Positions 1-6,787 of a stretch of DNA of 64,000 nucleotides are shown piece by piece. The stretch comes from a virus. The stretch is from positions 1-64,000 of the IMG/VR virus record IMGVR_UViG_3300013137_002967; one strand, 5' to 3'. The position numbers and the translations under genes were made by a program. The notes under the pieces are model-generated. The model did no database searches, had not been told where the DNA came from, and was given only the letters and a program-made list of their open reading frames with translations. Within the stretch, counting starts at the first letter, position 1. Each line of letters starts with the position of its first letter.

Positions 1-393
1 TTAATAATTTAAAACTCGAATACAGGTTTCATCGTAACCATAGGCTCTCAAATAGTTATTAATATAAGATATAATATTTTCACTACCAACAGGATTAAAC
101 GAATGAACATAAATTTGAGGAAGTGGTACATCAGTATTCATACTCAATTCAACTAAGAATTTAGCAGCATGAAATCCAGTTTTTTCTTTGATGTTATTAT
201 AATCAATGGTTTCACCACCATTAATAAGTTCTCTCATAGCACTATCATCAAGATCGTGATCTAATGAAATTAGTTCAATATTCTGTAAGCCAATTTCATT
301 AACTTTTTCAACAAATTTTTGATAAGTGCGAACTATGATCCAATCTTTTTCAGCTGGTATTCGACAATCGTCTAAATAAATTTTATATTTCAT
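1..393 (-). CDS. cyclic-phosphate processing receiver-like (cREC-type) protein
   Basis: 130-residue protein with the stop codon at the very edge of the window. An N-terminal YLDD segment near residues 6-9 and an SLDHDL segment near residues 43-48 fit the receiver-like domain family annotated as cyclic-phosphate processing (cREC_REC), found in phages and near RNA- or nucleotide-processing genes. The acidic residues on two strand ends look like a retained metal or phosphate site. The start overlaps the end of the upstream gene by 4 bases, so the two are probably translated together. The family assignment is from motif memory; the substrate is unknown. Confidence 0.6.
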   Translation of the reverse strand: MKYKIYLDDCRIPAEKDWIIVRTYQKFVEKVNEIGLQNIELISLDHDLDDSAMRELINGGETIDYNNIKEKTGFHAAKFLVELSMNTDVPLPQIYVHSFNPVGSENIISYINNYLRAYGYDETCIRVLNY

Positions 394-647
394 TCTATTT
401 CAGTTATTTTTCCATAAGTATTAACACACCATTTATAGGCAGCGTCAAATGAATCTCTTTCATCAAGATAGTCCCAATCTTCTATATATGCTTCATCACT
501 TTCATATGGATCGTGCCAAATAGTATAGATTTTCTTACCGGTTTTTTTCGGACCGTCCTTACTATATTTTACCTGATCAACTTCCTGTATGCACAATCCT
601 TCTTCTGTTGATTTATCAATCGAAAATTTCCATTCCTTAGTTTTCAT
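390..647 (-). CDS. small protein of unknown function (85 aa)
   Basis: No family recognised. It is charged and rich in acidic and aromatic residues (a WHDPYESDEAYIEDWDY stretch near the middle), suggesting a small globular cytosolic protein. The stop overlaps the next start by 4 bases. A Bacteroidota-type -7 element lies 27-34 bases upstream of the start, so this gene probably begins a two-gene transcript. Confidence 0.7.
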   Translation of the reverse strand: MKTKEWKFSIDKSTEEGLCIQEVDQVKYSKDGPKKTGKKIYTIWHDPYESDEAYIEDWDYLDERDSFDAAYKWCVNTYGKITEIE

Positions 648-673
648 ATAATTAGTTTATTAAAGTTAATATA

Positions 674-681
674 CAAATATA
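674..681 (-). promoter_or_regulatory. TAnnTTTG -7 promoter element
   Basis: Leftward strand reads TATATTTG, 27 bases upstream of the 390-647 gene. It sits directly after the terminator of the preceding gene, so it would restart transcription. No convincing TTTG -33 box was seen. Confidence 0.55.
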
Positions 682-683
682 AT

Positions 684-710
684 AAAAAATGAGGAAATTT
701 CCTCATTTTT
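684..710 (-). terminator. rho-independent terminator
   Basis: Near-perfect palindrome with 13-base arms followed by a T run on the leftward strand. It overlaps the stop codon of the 703-906 gene. Confidence 0.65.
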
Positions 711-906
711 GTCTTCTTATTTTTTCAATATTGTCTAATTTTTTACTTCTTACTTCTTTTAGTTCCATATAGAATATAGTAAGTGTTACATATCCATCTA
801 CTTGAGTCTGCTCAGTATGTATTATTTCATACTTACCTGAGTTTAACCAGTTGTTCACCTCACCTTCAAGATCTGTTTTATAGATAGTTATAACTTTACA
901 TTTCAT
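703..906 (-). CDS. small protein of unknown function (67 aa)
   Basis: No family recognised. An initial KVITIYKTD strand, then a segment resembling a short alpha/beta fold, then a basic tail (RSKKLDNIEKIRRQK) that could bind nucleic acid. The stop codon lies in a terminator hairpin, so it is the last gene of its transcript. Confidence 0.6.
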   Translation of the reverse strand: MKCKVITIYKTDLEGEVNNWLNSGKYEIIHTEQTQVDGYVTLTIFYMELKEVRSKKLDNIEKIRRQK

Positions 907-962
907 ACCAGACTATATTTTTATCTCTATATATTATAGTATAGTAGTTCAAGTAAAGTTTT

Positions 963-1466
963 TTATTCTAACTTATAATTTAAAATAGTTTCTATTAATT
1001 TATTATAGAAATCATCTAAATTATTTTGTATCTCTAATCCAGGTCTTGCTAATTTTGTTTGAATAATAACATTATTTTTTCTTTGATAATCTGAATGACA
1101 ACCAACTACAAGAGTCTTATTAATTTTATCTTGTGGATAATGTAACGGCCAAGAATGCCATCTTATATATGAGCCATATTCAAATAATGTTATGGGGTTT
1201 AGTGAGCCATATGAAAACCAGAAACCAATAATATCAGATTTATTCAATTTATCATATTCCCATCTAACTTGAGGATCCTCCTCTGGAATCTCTTCACACC
1301 TTGGACTAAAAACAATAACATCCTTATATTGAAGTCTTTCATCATTTAAGAATCTATCACACAAATCTTTTTGCCAATTTGGACAATTACTAATGCCACC
1401 TGCGAGAAAAATTTTAATAATATCTAGTCTAGATTCATTTGCTGGTGATTGTACTATTTCTACCAT
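963..1466 (-). CDS. nucleoside 2-deoxyribosyltransferase-like protein
   Basis: 167 residues. The early strand followed by FLAGGI (near residues 20-25) and the later VFSPR strand match the nucleoside 2-deoxyribosyltransferase-like fold, which binds nucleosides or nucleotides and is used in phages for base exchange or nucleotide salvage. The segment WFSYGSLNPITLFEYG fits the usual position of the catalytic Glu (FEYG). Nearby nucleotide genes (two HAD nucleotidases) agree with a nucleotide role. It could instead be a non-catalytic ligand-binding relative. Confidence 0.65.
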   Translation of the reverse strand: MVEIVQSPANESRLDIIKIFLAGGISNCPNWQKDLCDRFLNDERLQYKDVIVFSPRCEEIPEEDPQVRWEYDKLNKSDIIGFWFSYGSLNPITLFEYGSYIRWHSWPLHYPQDKINKTLVVGCHSDYQRKNNVIIQTKLARPGLEIQNNLDDFYNKLIETILNYKLE

Positions 1467-1557
1467 ACTCTATTTTTTATTAATATAGAAAAAATATATT
1501 GTTTAGTTTTTTAATTTGAATTAAGTATTTATAATATATAAATAAAAAAGATTAAAA

Positions 1558-1719
1558 ATGGAAATTAAAATACAACTAGATAAAAATCTTTCCGATGATA
1601 TTATTGGAGTAGAAGTATCAGAAGATAGCAATCCAGATGTAGTCGTTGGAAAAATAATATCATATAATGCTGAAACTGGAATTGCAATTTGTGAATTAAA
1701 TAAAAAAGACGATGAATAA
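1558..1719 (+). CDS. small protein of unknown function (53 aa)
   Basis: An ORF of 53 codons beginning MEIKIQLDKN and ending NKKDDE, with good coding character. A TATA-rich promoter-like segment lies about 25 bases upstream and a terminator hairpin overlaps its stop, so it looks like a complete one-gene transcript. No family recognised; strand-rich, possibly a small beta barrel. Confidence 0.6.
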   Translation: MEIKIQLDKNLSDDIIGVEVSEDSNPDVVVGKIISYNAETGIAICELNKKDDE

Positions 1720-1731
1720 TCATCGTCTTTT
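1705..1731. terminator. bidirectional rho-independent terminator
   Basis: An 11-bp stem with a 4-base loop flanked by A and T runs. It lies between the convergent genes 1558-1719 and 1752-2390 and could serve both. Confidence 0.7.
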
Positions 1732-1751
1732 CTAATATTTTTAAATATTAA

Positions 1752-2390
1752 TTATTCTTCTTCGTCTTCATCCTCATCAAATTCAAAGACACCTTCATCT
1801 TCATCATCATCTTCATCTTCATCATCTTCATCATCTTCATCTTCTTCATCTTCTTCATCTTCTTCATCTTCATCGTCTAATTCAAAGACATCTTCCTCAT
1901 CATCGAATTCATCTTCTATTTCTATAATATCTTTACCCATCTCAAGATCTTGAATCATTTCCATAAGATTGTTTAATCCTTCTTCTGGAAATTCTGGCAA
2001 ATTAATAACTTCTTCAATCCAACCAATCCAATCACCATCGGTTTTCTCATCAATTAGATCAGTAGTATCTGAATCTATAAAGCCTTGCTGCTCCATTTCT
2101 AATAAATTTTCTCTGAGGTTATTGATGAAATGATCAATAACATCTTCATCTGCATCTTGTATAAATTCTTTTATTTTCTCAATCATAGTATCAGTATCCA
2201 TACCGAATTTAGGTTGCATTAAAGTATTATTTAAAGATTCATCATCAGTTTTACCTGCTGGAATTATTTCTGTGACTCCTTCTTTTAAAACATCAAGTCC
2301 AGTTTCCGTTCTTTTAGTTTTCTTTGCTTCGTCAGCCTTCCAATTATTTTTGAAATCTTCAAAGCCAAGTAAATTTTCTAATTTTTTCAT
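1752..2390 (-). CDS. protein with poly-Asp/Glu tail, possible internal virion protein
   Basis: 212 residues. The N-terminus MKKLENLLGFEDF resembles, imperfectly, the short tag shared by a dozen other proteins here. The middle is helical and acidic. The last ~45 residues are almost only Asp and Glu, encoded by a repetitive GAT/GAA tract. Poly-acidic tails are typical of DNA-mimic, scaffold or histone-binding proteins; function here is inferred, not shown. A TATATACT-type promoter lies upstream, divergent from that of the C39 peptidase gene. Confidence 0.6.
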   Translation of the reverse strand: MKKLENLLGFEDFKNNWKADEAKKTKRTETGLDVLKEGVTEIIPAGKTDDESLNNTLMQPKFGMDTDTMIEKIKEFIQDADEDVIDHFINNLRENLLEMEQQGFIDSDTTDLIDEKTDGDWIGWIEEVINLPEFPEEGLNNLMEMIQDLEMGKDIIEIEDEFDDEEDVFELDDEDEEDEEDEEDEDDEDDEDEDDDEDEGVFEFDEDEDEEE

Positions 2391-2415
2391 TTTCTAAATT
2401 ATTTTTATCAATAAA

Positions 2416-2425
2416 GTATATATTA
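2416..2425 (-). promoter_or_regulatory. TATATACT-type promoter for the poly-acidic protein
   Basis: Leftward AT-rich element reading TAATATATACT about 26 bases before the start codon, back to back with the rightward copy at 2446. Confidence 0.4.
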
Positions 2426-2445
2426 AAATAATATATTAATTTTTT

Positions 2446-2455
2446 ATATATACTT
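2446..2455 (+). promoter_or_regulatory. TATATACT-type promoter of the tagged-protein operon
   Basis: The 14-mer TTTTTATATATACT beginning at 2441 recurs identically at 35571 upstream of another tagged gene. Spacing to the start is about 25 bases. Confidence 0.45.
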
Positions 2456-2479
2456 AAAAATATAAAGTATCTAAAAAAC

Positions 2480-3073
2480 GTGAAAAGTTATAAATACTTC
2501 TTATTAGAAAACCTTACACCAAAAGTTAAATTGGAATTTCCAGACCTTCGTCAGTTTTTTAATTACGATTGTGGTGTTACCGCTATGCAACAAGTTCTCA
2601 TATATTATGGTGTTGAAAAAAGAGAAGATGAACTAATAAAATTACTTGATGCAAAAAGAACAAGTATTGAAGAACACGGTACTAAACTTGCTAAAATGGT
2701 AGAAGTTGCTAAATATTTTGGTTTAGAAGCTGAAGTAGTTAGAAACATATCGATTAAACAATTAAAGAAATATATTGATGAAGGTATTCCACCAATTATT
2801 TTAATGCAAGCATGGCGTGATTATTCAGTTGATAATTTGGACTGGAAAAAAGATTATAAGGATGGTCACTATGTTGTAGCTATTGGATATAATGATAATT
2901 GTATATTTTTTGAAGATCCTGCATCAGTCACCAGAACATATTTAACTTTTGAAGAACTTGAAGAAAGATGGCACGATGTTGATGATAATAATAAAACTAA
3001 GAATAACCACGTTGCTGTTATTATAAAAGGTGAGAAAAAATTTAAAAGCAATTTAATAATCCATATGGATTAG
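2480..3073 (+). CDS. C39-like cysteine peptidase with N-terminal capsid-targeting-like tag
   Basis: 197 residues, GTG start chosen because it restores the tag MKSYKYFLLEN and follows the promoter at 2446. Papain-fold C39-type layout: Cys31 in DCGVTAMQQ, His130 in DGHYVVAIGY, Asp146 in FEDPAS. Family members cleave after double-Gly leaders or other peptide bonds. LLE at residues 8-10 fits the (L/I)-x-E cleavage rule of T4-type prohead protease. First gene of a rightward operon of tagged proteins. Packaging into the capsid is inferred; the peptidase call is strong, its substrate unknown. Confidence 0.8.
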   Translation: MKSYKYFLLENLTPKVKLEFPDLRQFFNYDCGVTAMQQVLIYYGVEKREDELIKLLDAKRTSIEEHGTKLAKMVEVAKYFGLEAEVVRNISIKQLKKYIDEGIPPIILMQAWRDYSVDNLDWKKDYKDGHYVVAIGYNDNCIFFEDPASVTRTYLTFEELEERWHDVDDNNKTKNNHVAVIIKGEKKFKSNLIIHMD

Positions 3074-3078
3074 TAATT

Positions 3079-3510
3079 ATGATAACAAAATTTAAAATAT
3101 TTGAAGGTATATATGATTCAATTATAAATAAATGTGATTCCTATATTTTAATAAATGGAGATTATGAATCCGTGATAAAAACTCTTAAATTAATCAATAA
3201 GAATAATATAAATAAAATATTTGGTAATGCTTTGCTAATAACTATTTTAGATGATTTGAAACTTTTGATCGCTAAATTGGAAGAAGAAGCCTATTATTTA
3301 TCAGATAAAGTAATAGGTATTTTCTTAATACACATACCTTATTATGTACATAAAAGTCTAAAATATATACAGATTAGAAAAGAAATACAAAAACATAAAT
3401 TAATAGATAAACATTCAGAAAAATTCACAGGTGAATTAAAATTCATAAATGGTGAACCTTTCCTGGATACTTTAATAAAAGATGTAAAAAATATAATATA
3501 TAAAAAATGA
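3079..3510 (+). CDS. tagged protein of unknown function (143 aa)
   Basis: No known family. The N-terminus MITKFKIFEG matches the shared tag, with IFE fitting the prohead protease rule. The body is helical and Lys/Ile-rich, with a hydrophobic stretch near residues 80-95 (VIGIFLIHIPYYV) that could touch a membrane. Starts 5 bases after the C39 gene and overlaps the next gene by 4 bases (ATGA), so it is co-translated in the operon. Confidence 0.65.
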   Translation: MITKFKIFEGIYDSIINKCDSYILINGDYESVIKTLKLINKNNINKIFGNALLITILDDLKLLIAKLEEEAYYLSDKVIGIFLIHIPYYVHKSLKYIQIRKEIQKHKLIDKHSEKFTGELKFINGEPFLDTLIKDVKNIIYKK

Positions 3511-3947
3511 AACATATAGAATCTATCAATGAATGGTTTAAGAGGAAGGATGATAAACTTGATAATTTTATTAAGGATTTAATTAAAATTATTAAAGAAG
3601 AAAATTTATTCATTGGTTTTCAGGGATACATAAATAAGGAATATTTCTATCAACCTTATAGCGGCACTTTTAGTATTATTTTTGAAGATAAGAAATATAC
3701 ATTTACTGTTAATTATAAAAACAAATGTGAATTATCTATTTATGGATATCCCCCGGCAAATGTGCAAATAAGAGGTAACTGGTATTTAGAAAATAATGTT
3801 AGTATACCACTTAAATATTATAATGCTATTGGAAAAATATATAAGGATAGAAAAAAAGAAGAAGAAAAAAAACAACAAAAAAATGCTATTAATAAATTGC
3901 CTGATATTTCAGATGTAGGTAGAGCAGCAAAAAAATATAATTTATAA
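3507..3947 (+). CDS. tagged protein of unknown function (146 aa)
   Basis: N-terminus MKHIESINEW carries the tag; INE fits the cleavage rule. A beta-rich central part (residues 35-100) is followed by a Lys/Glu-rich coiled segment near residues 110-125. No family recognised. ATGA overlap with the previous gene, 2-base gap to the next. Confidence 0.65.
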   Translation: MKHIESINEWFKRKDDKLDNFIKDLIKIIKEENLFIGFQGYINKEYFYQPYSGTFSIIFEDKKYTFTVNYKNKCELSIYGYPPANVQIRGNWYLENNVSIPLKYYNAIGKIYKDRKKEEEKKQQKNAINKLPDISDVGRAAKKYNL

Positions 3948-3949
3948 GA

Positions 3950-4450
3950 ATGAAAAATTTTGAACAATTTTTAAATGAGAAATTTGATAACATTAATAAT
4001 GATTTGATTAATGAAATTAGAGAATATCTACTAACTAATTATCCAAGTGATTGGTGGAATAATGAATTCTCAAATAGGGTGTATGATTACATCGGTACTG
4101 ATGATGTTGTTGGTAGTGGAGATGAAGATGATGAATCTACCTGGGAATATGAAAACGAAGAAGAAGCTTATCAAAGTTTATGTACTGGCGGTGCAGTAGA
4201 ATATGATTTATTAGGCGAAATAAGAGAAGATATTAGAGAACATTTTCATTTATCTGATGAAGAGTATGATATAAACGATATTGGTGATATTGTAGAAGAT
4301 CATATGTGTAAAATGTGTGATTGGTATGATCATATGATATTTGGTGAAAATGCTGGTGATTTTTTAGGAATAAAAAAAGGTCTTAATAAGCATGGTAATA
4401 ATTGGTGGAATAATTTACCTAATGAAACAGATGATGGAATTAAATTATGA
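3950..4450 (+). CDS. tagged acidic protein of unknown function (166 aa)
   Basis: The N-terminus MKNFEQFLNE is the closest match in this window to the T4 internal-protein tag (MKTYQEFIAE in T4), with LNE as the putative cleavage site. The body is strongly acidic with Trp-containing segments (DWWNNE near residue 31 and a similar one at the C-terminus), suggesting two related motifs. A CKMCDWYDH segment could bind metal. Overlaps the next gene by 4 bases. Confidence 0.65.
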   Translation: MKNFEQFLNEKFDNINNDLINEIREYLLTNYPSDWWNNEFSNRVYDYIGTDDVVGSGDEDDESTWEYENEEEAYQSLCTGGAVEYDLLGEIREDIREHFHLSDEEYDINDIGDIVEDHMCKMCDWYDHMIFGENAGDFLGIKKGLNKHGNNWWNNLPNETDDGIKL

Positions 4451-4749
4451 AATATTTAAAACAATATGAACAAGTACAACCAGCAAAAGTTTGGTTAGTA
4501 AAAATCGACCAATATTTTGAAGTATCATTAAGAAAAATTGATATGGATGAAAATGAAATAAAAAGATGGTTATATAATTTTACTAATAATGTATCGAAAC
4601 CAAAAACAGATGAAATATTAGTAATGTTAAGTCGTTTCGGCGGTTATTCTTGGGATGATGTACCACCTAAATTTGAAGAAGTTATACTCACACCAAAAGA
4701 AAAAGAACAATATGACTTAGAAATAAATGCTAAAAAATATAATTTATGA
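4447..4749 (+). CDS. tagged protein of unknown function (100 aa)
   Basis: The tag MKYLKQYEQ is present, but the residue two before Glu is Gln, not Leu/Ile, so cleavage is less certain. Its end (NAKKYNL) matches the end of the protein encoded at 3507-3947 (AAKKYNL), hinting at a shared C-terminal signal or common origin. ATGA overlaps on both sides. Confidence 0.6.
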   Translation: MKYLKQYEQVQPAKVWLVKIDQYFEVSLRKIDMDENEIKRWLYNFTNNVSKPKTDEILVMLSRFGGYSWDDVPPKFEEVILTPKEKEQYDLEINAKKYNL

Positions 4750-5363
4750 AATATTTGAGACTATATGAACAATTTACAAATAATATAACAATCAGTATAG
4801 ACATAGATGGAACTATATCTAATTTTACTGAGGCATATAACTATACGTTTAAAAAATATTTTCCAGATAAAGAAACATTTATAGCTGATGATTGGTATTG
4901 GTATCGTAAAATGGATTATAATGGTGAAGATCCTGATAAGTGGTTTAAAGCCAAAAAAGCAGAAACTTTTGAATATGCTAAACCTTATCCGAATGCTGTA
5001 ACTACGGTTAATAATATTTATGATTTTATTAAAAATTATGGATATAAACTCGATATCGTTACTAATCAAGTTACACAAGAATCTAAAGATGCTGCGATAG
5101 TATGGCTAAAAAATTATGGGTTTAAATATGATAACATAATTTTTGTTGATTCAGCCAAAGATAAATGGAAATATGCCGATATAATGGTTGATGATGCTGA
5201 TAAAGTTATTGGAAATAAACCTCTTAGTAAAGTATCAATTAAAGTTGAACAATTATGGAATACAAATGTTGAAGGTGATTTTAATATACCTAATATAGAA
5301 TCATTGAATATAAATATTATAAAACAGGCTATTGAAAAACTTAAAAGTATTAAGCTCAGATGA
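4746..5363 (+). CDS. tagged HAD-family 5'(3')-deoxyribonucleotidase-like protein
   Basis: 205 residues. After the tag MKYLRLYEQ comes a HAD phosphatase of the NT5C type: DIDGT with catalytic Asp19 and Asp21, the DIVTNQ strand carrying the second motif, and a WKYADIMVDD segment carrying Lys and the metal-binding Asp pair. Expected reaction is dephosphorylation of deoxynucleoside monophosphates. A paralogue follows at 5427-6044. LYE fits the prohead protease rule, so the enzyme may travel in the capsid. Overlaps 4447-4749 by 4 bases. Confidence 0.8.
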   Translation: MKYLRLYEQFTNNITISIDIDGTISNFTEAYNYTFKKYFPDKETFIADDWYWYRKMDYNGEDPDKWFKAKKAETFEYAKPYPNAVTTVNNIYDFIKNYGYKLDIVTNQVTQESKDAAIVWLKNYGFKYDNIIFVDSAKDKWKYADIMVDDADKVIGNKPLSKVSIKVEQLWNTNVEGDFNIPNIESLNINIIKQAIEKLKSIKLR

Positions 5364-5404
5364 AATATTTACATTATTTTGAAAAACGACCAGAAGATAT
5401 ATAA
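5360..5404 (+). pseudogene. tag-only ORF, remnant of a tagged gene
   Basis: Fourteen codons (MKYLHYFEKRPEDI) starting in an ATGA overlap with the nucleotidase stop. It contains only the tag and then stops. It most likely marks a third tagged gene whose body was lost during the duplication that made the HAD pair; a functional mini-peptide cannot be excluded. Confidence 0.5.
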
Positions 5405-5426
5405 TTTATAAAAATAATATGATAAA

Positions 5427-6044
5427 ATGAAACGAATAAAACTATTTGAAAATTTTGATGAAAATATGATCATAAAAGTAGGTATAGATATAGATGGTAC
5501 CATTAATAATATGGTTGATGCTTATAATGAACTATACCAAAAGTATTTTCCGAATAATAAAGTGTATAAAGCTGATATTTGGGATTGGTATCAGCAAATG
5601 GAATACGATGGTGAAAATCCAAAGGAATGGTTTGAAAGTCACAAAGCAGAGGTCTTTGAAACTTGTAAACCTTATCCAGGTGCAGTAAATACTATCAGTA
5701 AAATTTATGATTATGTTAAAAGTCAAGGCTATGATTTATACATAGTTACAAATCAACCAACACCTGAAGCTAAAGTTGCAGCACAAATATGGCTAGATGA
5801 AAATGGATTTCAATATGATAAAGTATTTTTTGCTGAACAATCAGCAGGAAAATGGAAGTATGCTGATATAATGATAGATGATGGTATCAAAGTTTTAAAT
5901 GGTAAACCTGATGATAAAGTATCTATTAAAGTATCACATCCTTGGAATGATAAATGTCATAGTGATTTTTTAATTCATAATATAACTGAATTAACTGTGG
6001 ATTTAATCAAAGAAGCTATTGAAAAATTCATAGAAAAAAATTAA
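5427..6044 (+). CDS. tagged HAD-family 5'(3')-deoxyribonucleotidase-like protein, second copy
   Basis: 205 residues, a clear paralogue of the 4746-5363 product with the same length. Tag MKRIKLFEN with LFE as putative cleavage site. Catalytic DIDGT at Asp21/Asp23, LYIVTNQ, and WKYADIMIDD are all kept, so both copies should be active. The divergence between the copies suggests an old duplication and perhaps different substrates. Confidence 0.8.
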   Translation: MKRIKLFENFDENMIIKVGIDIDGTINNMVDAYNELYQKYFPNNKVYKADIWDWYQQMEYDGENPKEWFESHKAEVFETCKPYPGAVNTISKIYDYVKSQGYDLYIVTNQPTPEAKVAAQIWLDENGFQYDKVFFAEQSAGKWKYADIMIDDGIKVLNGKPDDKVSIKVSHPWNDKCHSDFLIHNITELTVDLIKEAIEKFIEKN

Positions 6045-6070
6045 CCGGAAAGAAAAAAATTAACCGGAAA
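6033..6070. repeat. 19-bp perfect tandem duplication
   Basis: Two adjacent identical 19-base units (6033-6051, 6052-6070) each containing ATTAACCGG; the first contains the stop codon of the second HAD gene. Probably replication slippage at the gene end. Confidence 0.85.
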
Positions 6071-6140
6071 TATAAACATTTAAATTTTAAAACCATATAA
6101 AATTTATCTTTGTTTATTTTGAAGATTGGTGGTCAGCCCC

Positions 6141-6173
6141 AAAACGGTAAGTGAAATATTCACTTACCGTTTT
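6141..6173 (+). terminator. rho-independent terminator
   Basis: A 15-bp stem with a 3-base loop followed by seven T on the rightward strand. Ends the tagged-protein operon; it also faces the end of the leftward tRNA array, where its T run is weaker. Confidence 0.85.
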
Positions 6174-6177
6174 TTTG

Positions 6178-6250
6178 TACCTCCACCCAGATTCGAACTG
6201 GGATATCAAGAGCCTAAATCTTGCGCGACTGCCGATTACGCCATGGAGGC
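6178..6250 (-). tRNA. tRNA with Leu anticodon UAG, short variable loop
   Basis: Cloverleaf on the leftward strand: 7-bp acceptor stem, 3-bp D stem, anticodon stem CAAGA/TCTTG with loop TTTAGGC (anticodon UAG, codon CUA), T arm CCCAG/CTGGG with TTCGAAT, discriminator A. The D arm resembles bacterial tRNA-Leu, but the variable region is only four bases, whereas bacterial tRNA-Leu normally has a long variable arm. CCA is not encoded. Confidence 0.85.
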
Positions 6251-6255
6251 TTATG

Positions 6256-6329
6256 TGCTCCTACCCAGATTCGAACTGGGACTATTCTACTTTTGAGATA
6301 GACGACTCTGCCAATTGGCCTATAGGAGC
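6256..6329 (-). tRNA. tRNA with Leu anticodon CAA, short variable loop
   Basis: Perfect 7-bp acceptor stem (GCTCCTA/TAGGAGC), anticodon stem TCTAT/GTAGA, loop CTCAAAA identical to that of typical tRNA-Leu(CAA) reading UUG, canonical T arm, discriminator A. The variable loop is five bases, so it is class I in shape. Lies five bases from the next tRNA gene. Confidence 0.85.
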
Positions 6330-6338
6330 ATTATTATG

Positions 6339-6412
6339 TAGACCACATCAGATTCGAACTGATACTTTAACGATCTTAAATCGTTTGCCGCTGCCAATTG
6401 GGCTAGTGGTCC
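6339..6412 (-). tRNA. tRNA with Leu anticodon UAA, short variable loop
   Basis: Acceptor GGACCAC/GTGGTCT, D stem GCC/GGC, anticodon stem AACGA/TCGTT with loop TTTAAGA (UAA, codon UUA), T arm ATCAG/CTGAT with TTCGAAT, discriminator A. Five-base variable loop. Duplicates the decoding of the class II tRNA-Leu(UAA) at 6502-6586. Confidence 0.85.
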
Positions 6413-6418
6413 ATTTTG

Positions 6419-6494
6419 TACCCTTGGTGGGAATCGAACCCACAGAAAGTCTTGGTTCTTAGCCAAGCGGATATGCCTATTCTCCTACAAGGGC
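6419..6494 (-). tRNA. tRNA with Leu anticodon AAG
   Basis: Acceptor GCCCTTG/CAAGGGT, D stem GGA/TCC, anticodon stem CTTGG/CCAAG with loop CTAAGAA (AAG, codon CUU), T arm GTGGG/CCCAC with TTCGATT, discriminator A. A34 is rare in bacterial tRNAs for leucine. The variable region is seven bases, between class I and class II. Confidence 0.75.
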
Positions 6495-6501
6495 ATTTTT
6501 G

Positions 6502-6586
6502 TAGTCCTGGAGAGACTCGAACTCTCAATCCTCAAAGGGCATTAGTTCTTAAGACTAACGTGTATCGCCATTTCCACCACAGGACC
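6502..6586 (-). tRNA. tRNA-Leu(UAA), canonical class II
   Basis: 85 bases with acceptor GGTCCTG/CAGGACT, class II D arm, anticodon stem TTAGT/ACTAA with loop CTTAAGA, a ~15-base variable arm, T arm GAGAG/CTCTC with TTCGAGT, discriminator A. First tRNA of the array in the direction of transcription and the only one with normal tRNA-Leu architecture. Confidence 0.9.
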
Positions 6587-6608
6587 ATAGTTGAAAGAAC
6601 TATAAAAT

Positions 6609-6640
6609 AAAAAAACCTCAGTTTTTGACTGAGGTTTTTA
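6609..6640 (-). terminator. terminator/attenuator hairpin upstream of the tRNA array
   Basis: Stem ACCTCAGT/ACTGAGGT followed by seven T on the leftward strand, lying between the promoter at 6780 and the first tRNA gene. Its first arm plus loop (CTCAGTCAA) is perfectly complementary over 9 bases to TTGACTGAG in the leader at 6689-6681, so a competing antiterminator pairing is possible. Confidence 0.6.
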
Positions 6641-6663
6641 TTAATTGTGTATATAATTGATAT

Positions 6664-6743
6664 TACAATAGCATAAATCGCTCAGTCAACTTGTTGCATA
6701 ACAAGAGGTTTAAGAGCAGTACTAGGTTCATTATGTTATTGTA
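6664..6743 (-). ncRNA. structured leader RNA
   Basis: A 13-bp long-range stem (6664-6676 with 6731-6743, one G-T pair) encloses a second stem GCTC/GAGC (6680-6683 with 6714-6717) and an inner 6-bp hairpin CTTGTT/AACAAG (6690-6705). It lies downstream of a TAnnTTTG promoter element and upstream of the terminator at 6609-6640, so it is probably transcribed leftward. Not a recognisable tRNA. Function unknown; a tRNA-array leader or small RNA are the two readings. Confidence 0.45.
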
Positions 6744-6779
6744 GTTTTTCATTTCGTTTTTAGTTATTCTTATATGATG

Positions 6780-6787
6780 CAAATATA
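6780..6787 (-). promoter_or_regulatory. TAnnTTTG -7 element of the tRNA/leader transcript
   Basis: Reads TATATTTG leftward, inside the widely repeated context TTATTATATTTG. The only promoter-like element seen between the tRNA array and gene 6925-7389. The rest of 6788-6924 is AT-rich with no gene seen. Confidence 0.5.

Noticed and set aside
6151-6610. Two open frames across the tRNA region on the rightward strand
   Set aside because: They are antisense to five well-formed tRNA cloverleaves; the repeated 'PDSNWD' motif is just the shared T-arm sequence translated.
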